From assembly GCA_963701435.1 (NCBI GenBank), contig CAVPAL010000007.1:496001-560000 (forward strand): a DNA stretch of 64,000 bases, in the 5' to 3' direction. The notes beneath the pieces are model-generated. The model searched no databases, was not told the origin of the DNA, and was given only the letters and a program-made list of their open reading frames with translations. The stretch is from JAACFF01 sp963701435 (GTDB taxonomy: Bacteria > Chloroflexota > Anaerolineae > Promineifilales > Promineifilaceae). A program made the position numbers and the translations under genes. Below are positions 42,289 to 52,562 of this stretch, in pieces. The stretch's first letter is position 1. Every line of letters starts with the position of its first letter.

Positions 42289-43563
42289 ATGGCATCAGAA
42301 ATAATTTTACCAGAAATGGGCGAGGGCGTGATCGAGGGCACGCTTTCTCGTTGGTTAATTGCAGAAGGGGAAACAATCGACCAGTACACCCCCGTCGCTG
42401 AAATCGAGACGGACAAGGTCACAACTGAGATCACCAGCGAGGTCGCCGGAACCGTCCTGAAGCTTTGCGTGGATGAAGGCGTGACGATTCCGGTGGACAC
42501 AGTTCTCGCATATGTGGGCGATCCGGGTGAAAGTATAACCGTTTCCCAAGCCACAGAGCCGACTGCACCAGCCGCGCCTGCAAACGGCAGCGCTAACCCT
42601 CCTGCAGCGGCTCCGACCGGCATAACAACCCAACAAGATTACAGTGGGCGTATCAGTCCCGTTGTTAGCCGCATCGCCGCCGAACACGATGTTGATCTTA
42701 ATCAAGTATCGGGCAGCGGGCGCGACGGCCGTATCACCAAAAACGATATCCTGGCATTTATCGACAAAAGGGATACCGCTCCCGCGGCAATACCGGCGCC
42801 GCAACCAGCCCCTGCCACAGTTATTGCTCACGGCCACTCTTCTGACCGCGCCGCTCCAGCCCCAACGCCGATAGCGGCAGCCGGCGACGAACTGATGCCG
42901 CTTAACACAATGCGGCGCGCCATTGCCGACCACATGGTACGTAGTAAACAGACCAGCCCGCATGTGACAACCGTGTTTGAGTTTGATTTTACGGCCGTTT
43001 CCAACCACCGCGCCGCTCACAAACAAGCCTTCAAAAGGGATGGCGCCAACCTCACCTTTACCGTCTACATTGTGGCGGCAGTCGTTGAGGCTTTGAAACA
43101 GCATCCCCTGGCTAACAGCACATGGAGCGAAAAGGGCATTGTGCTCAAGCGTGACATTAACATCGGCATGGCAGCGGCCGTTGCCGATGGGCTGGTTGTG
43201 CCGGTCATTAAACAGGCTGACAGCTTGAATTTATTGGGTCTGGCGCGCGTCATTAATGATCTGACACAGCGCGCGCGCGATAAGCGGCTGACCCACGCCG
43301 ATCTGCAAGACGGAACCTTCTCCATTACCAATCATGGCACGTCCGGCAGTCTGTTCGCCACACCCATCATCAACCAGCCGCAGTGCGGCATCCTCGGTAT
43401 TGGCAAAATCGAGAAAAGGGTGAAAGTCATTAATGATGCGATTGCGATACGGCCGTTAGCCTACGCCAGCTTTACCTTTGATCACCGCATTCTGGATGGC
43501 GCCACAGCCGACGCTTTTGTCAGCTCGGTCAAACAAATTTTAGAAAACTGGCAGTCCAGTTAG
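42289..43563 (+). CDS. 2-oxoacid dehydrogenase E2 (dihydrolipoamide acyltransferase)
   Basis: 424 residues. One lipoyl domain at the N-terminus with the lipoylated Lys in EIETDKVTTEI (about residue 42), a Pro/Ala linker, the peripheral-subunit-binding domain (ISPVVSRIAAEHDVDLNQVSGSGRDGRITKNDI region at about 120-160, quoted in part), a second linker, and the catalytic acyltransferase domain ending in FTFDHRILDGATADAFV with HxxxDG. It forms the multimeric core that transfers the acyl group to CoA. AGGAG before the ATG. The E3 gene is not nearby, so a shared lipoamide dehydrogenase is implied. Confidence 0.92.
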   Translation: MASEIILPEMGEGVIEGTLSRWLIAEGETIDQYTPVAEIETDKVTTEITSEVAGTVLKLCVDEGVTIPVDTVLAYVGDPGESITVSQATEPTAPAAPANGSANPPAAAPTGITTQQDYSGRISPVVSRIAAEHDVDLNQVSGSGRDGRITKNDILAFIDKRDTAPAAIPAPQPAPATVIAHGHSSDRAAPAPTPIAAAGDELMPLNTMRRAIADHMVRSKQTSPHVTTVFEFDFTAVSNHRAAHKQAFKRDGANLTFTVYIVAAVVEALKQHPLANSTWSEKGIVLKRDINIGMAAAVADGLVVPVIKQADSLNLLGLARVINDLTQRARDKRLTHADLQDGTFSITNHGTSGSLFATPIINQPQCGILGIGKIEKRVKVINDAIAIRPLAYASFTFDHRILDGATADAFVSSVKQILENWQSS

Positions 43564-43574
43564 GAAATTCACGC

Positions 43575-44354
43575 ATGTCTGATATTAACGCATTCAAAAT
43601 TCAAACCTTGCAAGAAAACCCGGCCCTTGCCGACCTGTTTTGGCCGCAAAAAGAGCGCATCTGGCCGGGCTTTATGTTCGAGGATGTGGTCAGTAACAAA
43701 CTGTGGCATTATGTTTCCGGAGCTTTTAAACAATTTCAACTATACCTGCTGGATGAATCCGAGCAGCCCATCGCAGTCTGCCAATCTATCCCACTCATCT
43801 GGGATGGATCAATGGATGGTTTACCGATCGGATGGAATGACATTTTAGTGCGCGCTGCGGCGGATTACGAAGCAGGTCGCGAGCCTAACACGCTTTCCGC
43901 AATTGAAATTGCGATCCAGCCGGAGTACCACGGTCAAGGCGTCAGCTATCGTATGCTCAATGCCATACGTGATCATGCCAAAGAACATGGATTTCAGGCG
44001 GTAATTGTTGCGGTACGGCCGTCACACAAATCACGCTACCCAATTACGCCAATGGCGCGTTATGTCCGCTGGCAGCGCCCTGATGGAACGCCGTTTGACC
44101 CCTGGCTGCGCGTGCATTGGCGCGTTGGAGGCGAAATTCTCAAAGTCGCCCATCCATCAATGGTCATCGAAGGCAGTATCGCCGATTGGGAAACGTGGAC
44201 AGGTTTGCAGTTTCCTGAAAGCGGGGAATATGTCGTGCCGGGAGCGCTGGTTCCCATTGAAATTGAGCGCGAAATGGATATCGGCCGTTACATCGAACCC
44301 AACATTTGGGTTCATCACCCCATCACAACAAAACCACTGCGACCGGCAAATTAA
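43575..44354 (+). CDS. GNAT-family acetyltransferase
   Basis: 259 residues, starting 11 bases after the E2 stop with AGGAA upstream, so it is in the same transcript. The acetyl-CoA signature is IQPEYHGQGVSYRMLNAIRDHAKEHG (about residues 115-140, core QGVSYR). The longer C-terminal part (residues 165-255: WQRPDGTPFDPWLRVHWRVG, MVIEGSIADWETWTGL) belongs to a subgroup of GNAT-like proteins of about this size with unknown substrate. Association with a 2-oxoacid complex may mean a role in its metabolism or lysine acetylation; that is only inferred. Confidence 0.8.
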   Translation: MSDINAFKIQTLQENPALADLFWPQKERIWPGFMFEDVVSNKLWHYVSGAFKQFQLYLLDESEQPIAVCQSIPLIWDGSMDGLPIGWNDILVRAAADYEAGREPNTLSAIEIAIQPEYHGQGVSYRMLNAIRDHAKEHGFQAVIVAVRPSHKSRYPITPMARYVRWQRPDGTPFDPWLRVHWRVGGEILKVAHPSMVIEGSIADWETWTGLQFPESGEYVVPGALVPIEIEREMDIGRYIEPNIWVHHPITTKPLRPAN

Positions 44355-44381
44355 TTTTTAAGGCTGAAGCGAGAAAACAAA

Positions 44382-44861
44382 ATGAGCAATGAAAATGAGT
44401 TAAGAAGGCAACTGGTCAACCTATTAACCGTCAGGCAGGCCCACATGGATTTCAAGGACGCGGTGGCCAATTTTCCTTCCGAGTTTATCAACAGCAGACC
44501 GCCCAACTGCGATTACACCTTTTGGCATTTGCTGGAACATTTGCGTATCTGCCAAAAAGACATCCTCGAGTACATTCAATCAGACCATTACATTTGGCCC
44601 ACTTTTCCCGATGACTTTTGGCCGGACAAGTCAGTCGAGACCGATCTCGGCGGCTGGCAGCAGACGATTGAGGGTTTCTATGCCGACCGGCAAAAACTGG
44701 TAGACATCATCAACAACCCGGAGGTGGATCTCTTTGTCCCGCTGCCAAACAGCGGTGAGCGCCAGCATAATATTTTGCGTGAGATCAACATCATCGCCGG
44801 CCACAATGCTTATCACACCGGCGAGCTTGGCATTCTGCGGCAGGTTATGGGTTTGTGGTAA
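44382..44861 (+). CDS. DinB-like four-helix bundle protein
   Basis: 159 residues. The DinB/YfiT metal-binding pattern is visible: a first His in WHLLEHLRICQKDIL (about residue 46) and later His residues in IAGHNAYHTGELGILRQVMG (about 140-150), the usual His triad. Members bind a divalent metal and include thiol-dependent transferases; the specific reaction is unknown. Start 27 bases after the GNAT gene. Confidence 0.85.
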   Translation: MSNENELRRQLVNLLTVRQAHMDFKDAVANFPSEFINSRPPNCDYTFWHLLEHLRICQKDILEYIQSDHYIWPTFPDDFWPDKSVETDLGGWQQTIEGFYADRQKLVDIINNPEVDLFVPLPNSGERQHNILREINIIAGHNAYHTGELGILRQVMGLW

Positions 44862-44916
44862 TAACAGTTCACTAACTTGACTACCGGAATGATGCCGATG
44901 TAAGCATGTAGAAGTT

Positions 44917-45333
44917 TTACTCCGGCGGCACGGCCGTTTCCCATTTTTGGCGTAATGGGGTTGGAATCCGTACCGGACGCAGTGTTTCCAGATTGGCAAA
45001 ATAACCAAACTGCTGCGCCGCCGCGTGAATTTGCGCCCTCACAATAAATTCAGCCTGAACTGTCCAGCGAATTCGGCTGAGGCTGCTGATCCACATTTGC
45101 CCGGTCACTTCGTCTCCAAAGCCAATCGGCAAGCGGTAATCTATTTCGGTGCGCGTTAATATGGGGCTGACCATATCGGCCAGCATGGTTTGCATGGGAT
45201 AATGATCGGCCAGAAGCTGCAGGCGCAAATCTTCAAGCCAGCGAATATGGACCATGTTATGCACAATATTGGCAAAATCAATGTCGTAGGTTTTGACAGC
45301 TATGGACAGGGTAACAAGTAACGGCCGTTCCAA
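44917..45333 (-). CDS. Hot-dog-fold acyl-CoA thioesterase (YbgC/FadM type)
   Basis: About 138 residues. The longest frame starts at TTG 45351, but GAGGAGG occupies the first codons, so the TTG at 45333, nine bases after it, is the better start. The 4HBT core is YDIDFANIVHNMVHIRWLEDLR: the catalytic-Asp helix region of YbgC reads Y-x-x-D-F-A-x-I-V-x-N. Later strands DYRLPIGFGDEVTGQMWISSL and WTVQAEFIVRA follow. It hydrolyses acyl-CoA thioesters; the acyl length cannot be told. Confidence 0.82.
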   Translation of the reverse strand: MERPLLVTLSIAVKTYDIDFANIVHNMVHIRWLEDLRLQLLADHYPMQTMLADMVSPILTRTEIDYRLPIGFGDEVTGQMWISSLSRIRWTVQAEFIVRAQIHAAAQQFGYFANLETLRPVRIPTPLRQKWETAVPPE

Positions 45334-45380
45334 AACAACGCGCCTCCTCAAATTTCAATCAATTTATTCACGGTTAGTGG

Positions 45381-46256
45381 TTACTCCCCAAACTTGTCCA
45401 GCAAAAAATCTACCACCACGCGGTCAATCAAAGCCCCGCTGCCGTCCCAACGCTCTTCGAGGTTCTCCTGCCCCACCAATGCCCGCAGCGCCTTGCGGGT
45501 GGCAATATCAAATACGCCGGTCGCAGGGCCGTTATAATGGCCGGTACGGATTAAAAGCTGCTGCAAATCGGCTGCGATATCATTGAGTGGAATTAAATCT
45601 TCGGCCCGCGTGACGCCAAAGAAAAGGTGGTGCAGCCGCAGCAGCCCGGCCAACCGCCGGATAGGATAGGGATCATCATCCACACGCAAATCAAGGTAGC
45701 GGTCATTATTGCCGCCATACCCGCCGCCCTCGCGCACAACCTGCACCGCAGCCGCCTGGCGACCGCGTTTATCACCGCCGGCCGCCTGTCCCGCGGCAAG
45801 CGCCGTGACTAACCAATCGGCCAGTTCACCCTTACCCTGGCGCGCCGCTTCGAAAGCCGCCGCCATCGCTTCCACAGTGCCGGGAATGAGTAAATTTCCC
45901 TGGCAAGCATAACCCTCTCCCAACTGGTGCCCGGCCCAGACGTGACAATCTTCACCGGTGAAAGCAGCGACACGGCCGTTGCGATCAACCATGCCTACCT
46001 GCCGCAGCCCGCGACCCTCATCAGCAGCAGCCAGTTCGGCCAGCGTTTCTTCAGCAGATTGACCCCGGGCCATTAAAGCCAAACCATCTATCCCATAACG
46101 AAGATTGGCGTATGATTGGGTGGCGACGGCGCCTGCATTAGCGGAAGCCCAAGAAACCACAGCCCCCGCCGCCAGGAACTTGGATTGCACCGCCACACCC
46201 CATTCCTGCCTTTGGGGATCATAAGCCACAATTGAAAATGTTGTAATTGGTTGCAT
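45381..46256 (-). CDS. DUF1028 Ntn-hydrolase-like protein with C-terminal peptidoglycan-binding domain
   Basis: 291 residues. The N-terminal DUF1028 domain (about 1-215) has TFSIVAYDPQRQEWGVAVQS, GAVVSWASANAGAVATQSYA, GLRQVGMVDRNGRVAAFTG and the VQVVREGGGYGGNNDRYLDLRV end. A small peptidoglycan-binding-like domain (about 225-290: DLQQLLIRTGHYNGPATGVFD) follows. No signal peptide, so it should be cytoplasmic unless exported otherwise. Function not established. Leaderless-looking start (no ribosome site). Confidence 0.85.
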   Translation of the reverse strand: MQPITTFSIVAYDPQRQEWGVAVQSKFLAAGAVVSWASANAGAVATQSYANLRYGIDGLALMARGQSAEETLAELAAADEGRGLRQVGMVDRNGRVAAFTGEDCHVWAGHQLGEGYACQGNLLIPGTVEAMAAAFEAARQGKGELADWLVTALAAGQAAGGDKRGRQAAAVQVVREGGGYGGNNDRYLDLRVDDDPYPIRRLAGLLRLHHLFFGVTRAEDLIPLNDIAADLQQLLIRTGHYNGPATGVFDIATRKALRALVGQENLEERWDGSGALIDRVVVDFLLDKFGE

Positions 46257-46275
46257 AGTTGGTAATGTGAATTAT

Positions 46276-48711
<2,436 letters not shown>

Positions 48712-48765
48712 CACGCATACCTCTTTCAGTAAATTGCGCCGATTGATTAGCTGGCTGCGGGCAAT

Positions 48766-50151
48766 CTACAACAGTGATTGTAAATTGTCCCACTGTTTTA
48801 GCAAATCGCCAATGAAGATAATGGAGCCTGTGGCGCAGATGAGGTCGCCTGGCTGTGCCTGTTGGAACGCCAGGGTCAAAGCGTCGATTGGTTTGGACAC
48901 GGCCGTTACCCCAAATCCTTGATCGCGCGCCAACTCAGCCAGATAATCTGGCCCGGCTGCGCGCGGATGTTCCGCCTGCGACACAAAAACGCCGGCCGCC
49001 AGAGGAAACAAGATTTGCATCATGGCCGGAATGGCCTTGTCGACCGGCGCGCCAAAAATGAGCCAGAGGCGTTGATATTCAAATTCTGACCGTAAGACAG
49101 ACGCCAGCACAGCGGCGGAATCAGGATTATGGGCCGAATCGACTAAAAAAAGGGGTTTATCGGGAGTTTGTTGGATGGTTTGTAAACGGCCGTCCCAGCG
49201 CACAGTCGCCAATCCCAACCGCGCCGCTTGCAGGTTCATCTGCTGAAAATGCTTGCTCACAATTGCGAGGGCAGCCAGGGCCGTGACGGCATTCTCAATC
49301 TGGTATGCGCCGCGCAGTGAGAGTTGCAAGACGGCGCCGGCGGGAATAAAGCCTTCGTCCGGGCTTTGGGTCACAACAAATTGCTGTAAGCCGCGCGGGG
49401 TAAAGTCAGAAAGGCGCGTATATTCCCAATTTTTTCCGACCAGATTGAAAGGCGCATCCCGTTCACGCGCAATCGTCTGCAAAGAAGTCAAGGCTTCTGC
49501 AACCTGGGGCGCACACACGACAGGTACGCCGGGTTTAATGATGCCCCCTTTTTCGGCGGCAATTTGTGGAAGGGTATCGCCAAGCAGGCTGGTATGGTCC
49601 AAACTGAGGCGCGTGATGACAGAAACCAGCGGCGTAATCACGTTGGTTGCATCCAGGCGGCCGCCCAAGCCGACTTCAACCACGGCAATATCAACTTGCT
49701 GACGCGCAAAATGGCAAAAGGCAACGGCCGTTACCAGCTCAAACCAGGTGACGCCGGGGACATCGGGGATATACGGCCGTATGGTGTTAACAATTGCAAC
49801 AAAATCCGCCTTGGGAATCCAACCCTGCCCATCATCAGGCGTCAAAACGCGCACGCGTTCACGCATGTCGCGCAGATGTGGCGAGGTATAAAGCCCTACT
49901 CGCAGTCCGGCGGCGCGCAGAGCAGATGCGCACATCATCGCTGTCGAACCTTTGCCTTTTGTGCCGGCGATATGGATTGCAGGATATTGGTCTTGCGGCG
50001 CGCCTAAAAGCGCCAACAAGCGCGCCGGACGCATCGGATCTATTTTACTTTCGTGGTAATTATCTACCGGCTTGCGCTCAAAATTTGTAAAGCCATAAAG
50101 ATACGCCTGCGCGTGTTGATATGCAGTCTCCACATCAATTATTGCTCCCAT
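48766..50151 (-). CDS. folC: Folylpolyglutamate/dihydrofolate synthase
   Basis: 461 residues from ATG 50151. The longer frame reaches back into the transporter gene that ends at 50153, so the ATG next to its stop is preferred. Mur-ligase fold: FERKPVDNYHESKIDPMRPA, P-loop HIAGTKGKGSTAMMCASAL, YTSPHLRDMRERVRV, VVEVGLGGRLDATNVI, SLDHTSLLGDTLPQIAAEKGGI and C-terminal FLVDSAHNPDSAAVLAS. It adds glutamate to folates in the cytoplasm. The one-base gap to the upstream gene indicates coupled translation. Confidence 0.93.
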   Translation of the reverse strand: MGAIIDVETAYQHAQAYLYGFTNFERKPVDNYHESKIDPMRPARLLALLGAPQDQYPAIHIAGTKGKGSTAMMCASALRAAGLRVGLYTSPHLRDMRERVRVLTPDDGQGWIPKADFVAIVNTIRPYIPDVPGVTWFELVTAVAFCHFARQQVDIAVVEVGLGGRLDATNVITPLVSVITRLSLDHTSLLGDTLPQIAAEKGGIIKPGVPVVCAPQVAEALTSLQTIARERDAPFNLVGKNWEYTRLSDFTPRGLQQFVVTQSPDEGFIPAGAVLQLSLRGAYQIENAVTALAALAIVSKHFQQMNLQAARLGLATVRWDGRLQTIQQTPDKPLFLVDSAHNPDSAAVLASVLRSEFEYQRLWLIFGAPVDKAIPAMMQILFPLAAGVFVSQAEHPRAAGPDYLAELARDQGFGVTAVSKPIDALTLAFQQAQPGDLICATGSIIFIGDLLKQWDNLQSLL

Positions 50152-50152
50152 T

Positions 50153-52375
50153 TTACGCCAGCGCGCTTTCTTCACCGGAATCACGCACAAAAATACAAGA
50201 GCCTTGCACAATATCTACCAATTTTAAATTAAAGGAAAGATCAGGCTGCTTTGGCAATCCCAAAATCGTCAAATCTGCATGCGGCGCTCTGGTCAGAGCG
50301 TTGGTAAAAGAATCTTGCAAAATGACGACTTGAGTACTTCCAGGCAAACGCGTCAGACTGATAAACTCTTTTAAAAACGACTCCGCAACCTCATAATCTG
50401 CATCTTCTGACATGGCCACACATAAATTAATTTGACCCTGCCAGTTTTCCCGCAGTTGTATAACCAGCAAGATGGCGAGGTCATTGCGGCCGGCGCGATT
50501 TGAGATTTCCCAGTCGGGCGGTGGAGAGACCCAGACGTTAATAACCTGTTCACGGCCTAAATTATGAATTGGGTGACGCGCCAGCAGCACAATTCCCATA
50601 CTGTAAGCGGCCGTTTTATCAATTAACTGCTCAAGCTCCTCCAGGTTGCTGTCATCACGTAAATGCAGAAAGAGTAAATTCGGGCGGAAAAACGTGCCGC
50701 GTAAAATCTGGGTGGCTGAGCGCACGCCGTTGACAAAATCGTTGTCTTCCAGCATTGTGGTTTGGGCAGTAATACCATCTTTTGTAAACGCCTGTGTAAG
50801 CGTCTTTATGCCGGCGACATCCAATTGATCACCCGGTGCGAATATACCCAACGCGTTCACAGCGCCTTGCGGCGTCGTAAGCGCCTTCAGGAAACGGTAA
50901 CTGCCATTTAATTCACCCGTATTGGCGACCGGAACCAGCACAGAAGGCTGCCATGAACGCTCCGGCGCGGAAGGTAAGTTGAGCGCTTTTGAGGCGGCCC
51001 AATTCGCCAGGGCATAAAATAAACCGCTGCGCACGTCACCCTGGTTTGTTGTAGAGATTGTCCGGCGCGCAAGATAAAGATAAAGCGCCAACACCAGCAC
51101 AATTGCAACCAGGCCGAACACAGGATTAATCAGAAACATGACAAATAGACAACCCACCGCCCCGATAAAAGGCACAATGATCGGAACTTTGAATGTGGGG
51201 CGGAAACTGACCATATTCAAACGCAGTTCAATAAACACAACAACATTTAACATCGCATAGGTGATGATAAAGAACATAGAAATGACGCCGGCAATCGCAT
51301 TGAGTCCGCCGCCGGCCAGGGCCAGCACCAAAGCAGTAAAACCAATAACGCCATTGACCATCATGGCGGGACGAGGTTCACCGCGCGGCGTTTCGCGCGC
51401 CAACGTTTCGCTAAAGGGCAGCAGACGATTGGCCGCCAGCGCCTGCATCACGCGCGGCGCCGCTACAAGAGAGCCTAATGCAGAGGAAAATGTCGCGCCC
51501 AAAAGTCCGGCTAAAACTGCCCAGTTCCAAAAAGCCTTTTCAACCATTATCATCTGATCAGCGATCATCTCACCAGGCGTCGCAATGCGAGACAGCCAAT
51601 ATGCCAGGCTCATATAAATTACAAAGCCGATCACAATCGCGGCCATCATGCCTAATGGTAAACTTTGGCGCGGCCGCTTGAGCGAACCGCTCATGCTCAC
51701 GCCGGCCATGATGCCTGTTACGGCCGGAAAAAAGATGGCAAAGGTTTCCCAAAAATCCCATAATGGATAATTGCCAATCAGTTGTGGGGTTTCGGTGAAA
51801 CCAGGATTGCCGCCTATGGGGAAAGCGGCCAGAATAATCGAAATAAGGGAAATACCAACAATTGCCAGGATAAAATATTGAATACGAAAAGCAAAACTGG
51901 TACTCACAGCGGCGATGGTAAAAACCAGGATAAATCCAACAATGCAAACCAAAAAGTAGGGGTGGGTAGGAAAGATGCGCAGCCAACCTTCTCCAAACGC
52001 CAACACATAGAGCGCAACCGATATGCCCTGCGCCAGAAACAAGGGCACGCCCATCGCGCCGCCCACTTCTACGCCCAGAGATTTTGAAATAATAGCAAAT
52101 GCGCCGCCGGCGCCAACGCGGGTGTTGGTCGCAATCGAAGATACGGCAAGCCCGGTGCTAAAAGTGATGATATGGGCCAGAATAATGATGCTGAAGGCGC
52201 CAAGCAGTCCCGCATTTCCGACAACCTGCCCCAGGCGCAAATACATGATCGCGCCTAAAATTGTTAGAATAGTGGGCGTAAAAACGCCGGCAAAGGTGCC
52301 AAATTTCTGGGTGCTTTGTTCGGCCGGCGGCCTGTTTTTTCTCAACGAGAAGCCATTTTGAATTCGTGCCAGCAT
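50153..52375 (-). CDS. APC-superfamily (SLC12-like) transporter with C-terminal soluble domain
   Basis: 740 residues. About 12 helices in the first 480 residues in the pattern of cation-chloride cotransporter relatives: GTFAGVFTPTILTILGAIMYLRLG, SSIATNTRVGAGGAFAIISKSLG, GIMAGVSMSGSLKRPRQSLPLG, FSSALGSLVAAPRVMQALA. The cytoplasmic end (about 500-740) has regulatory-type Rossmann folds with UspA-like motifs (VLVPVANTGELNGSYRFLKAL, VVILQDSFTNAL). The ion or amino-acid substrate is unknown. AAGGAGT before the ATG. The following folC gene starts one base later. Confidence 0.85.
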   Translation of the reverse strand: MLARIQNGFSLRKNRPPAEQSTQKFGTFAGVFTPTILTILGAIMYLRLGQVVGNAGLLGAFSIIILAHIITFSTGLAVSSIATNTRVGAGGAFAIISKSLGVEVGGAMGVPLFLAQGISVALYVLAFGEGWLRIFPTHPYFLVCIVGFILVFTIAAVSTSFAFRIQYFILAIVGISLISIILAAFPIGGNPGFTETPQLIGNYPLWDFWETFAIFFPAVTGIMAGVSMSGSLKRPRQSLPLGMMAAIVIGFVIYMSLAYWLSRIATPGEMIADQMIMVEKAFWNWAVLAGLLGATFSSALGSLVAAPRVMQALAANRLLPFSETLARETPRGEPRPAMMVNGVIGFTALVLALAGGGLNAIAGVISMFFIITYAMLNVVVFIELRLNMVSFRPTFKVPIIVPFIGAVGCLFVMFLINPVFGLVAIVLVLALYLYLARRTISTTNQGDVRSGLFYALANWAASKALNLPSAPERSWQPSVLVPVANTGELNGSYRFLKALTTPQGAVNALGIFAPGDQLDVAGIKTLTQAFTKDGITAQTTMLEDNDFVNGVRSATQILRGTFFRPNLLFLHLRDDSNLEELEQLIDKTAAYSMGIVLLARHPIHNLGREQVINVWVSPPPDWEISNRAGRNDLAILLVIQLRENWQGQINLCVAMSEDADYEVAESFLKEFISLTRLPGSTQVVILQDSFTNALTRAPHADLTILGLPKQPDLSFNLKLVDIVQGSCIFVRDSGEESALA

Positions 52376-52497
52376 TTAAACTACTCCTTATTAAAAAAAT
52401 CTCGTCGTAAGTAAAAGTTCATATACAATTTTGTAGTGACCCCTTAAGTGGTCATGATGACTAATGAAAGTTAAAAAATTATTTCGGTAATCGCTGC

Positions 52498-52517
52498 GGC
52501 CGGTCTCCAGACCGGCC
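52498..52517. other. GC-rich hairpin downstream of the second permease
   Basis: GGCCGGTCT and AGACCGGCC (52498-52506 and 52509-52517) form a tight stem. It lies after the permease stop at 52563 on the minus strand, with a loose T-rich stretch further on, so it may serve as a weak terminator in the 187-base gap. Confidence 0.45.
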
Positions 52518-52562
52518 AGAGCCCATTGCCGCTTACCTGATAACAAACAGTCACGAAGGGAA

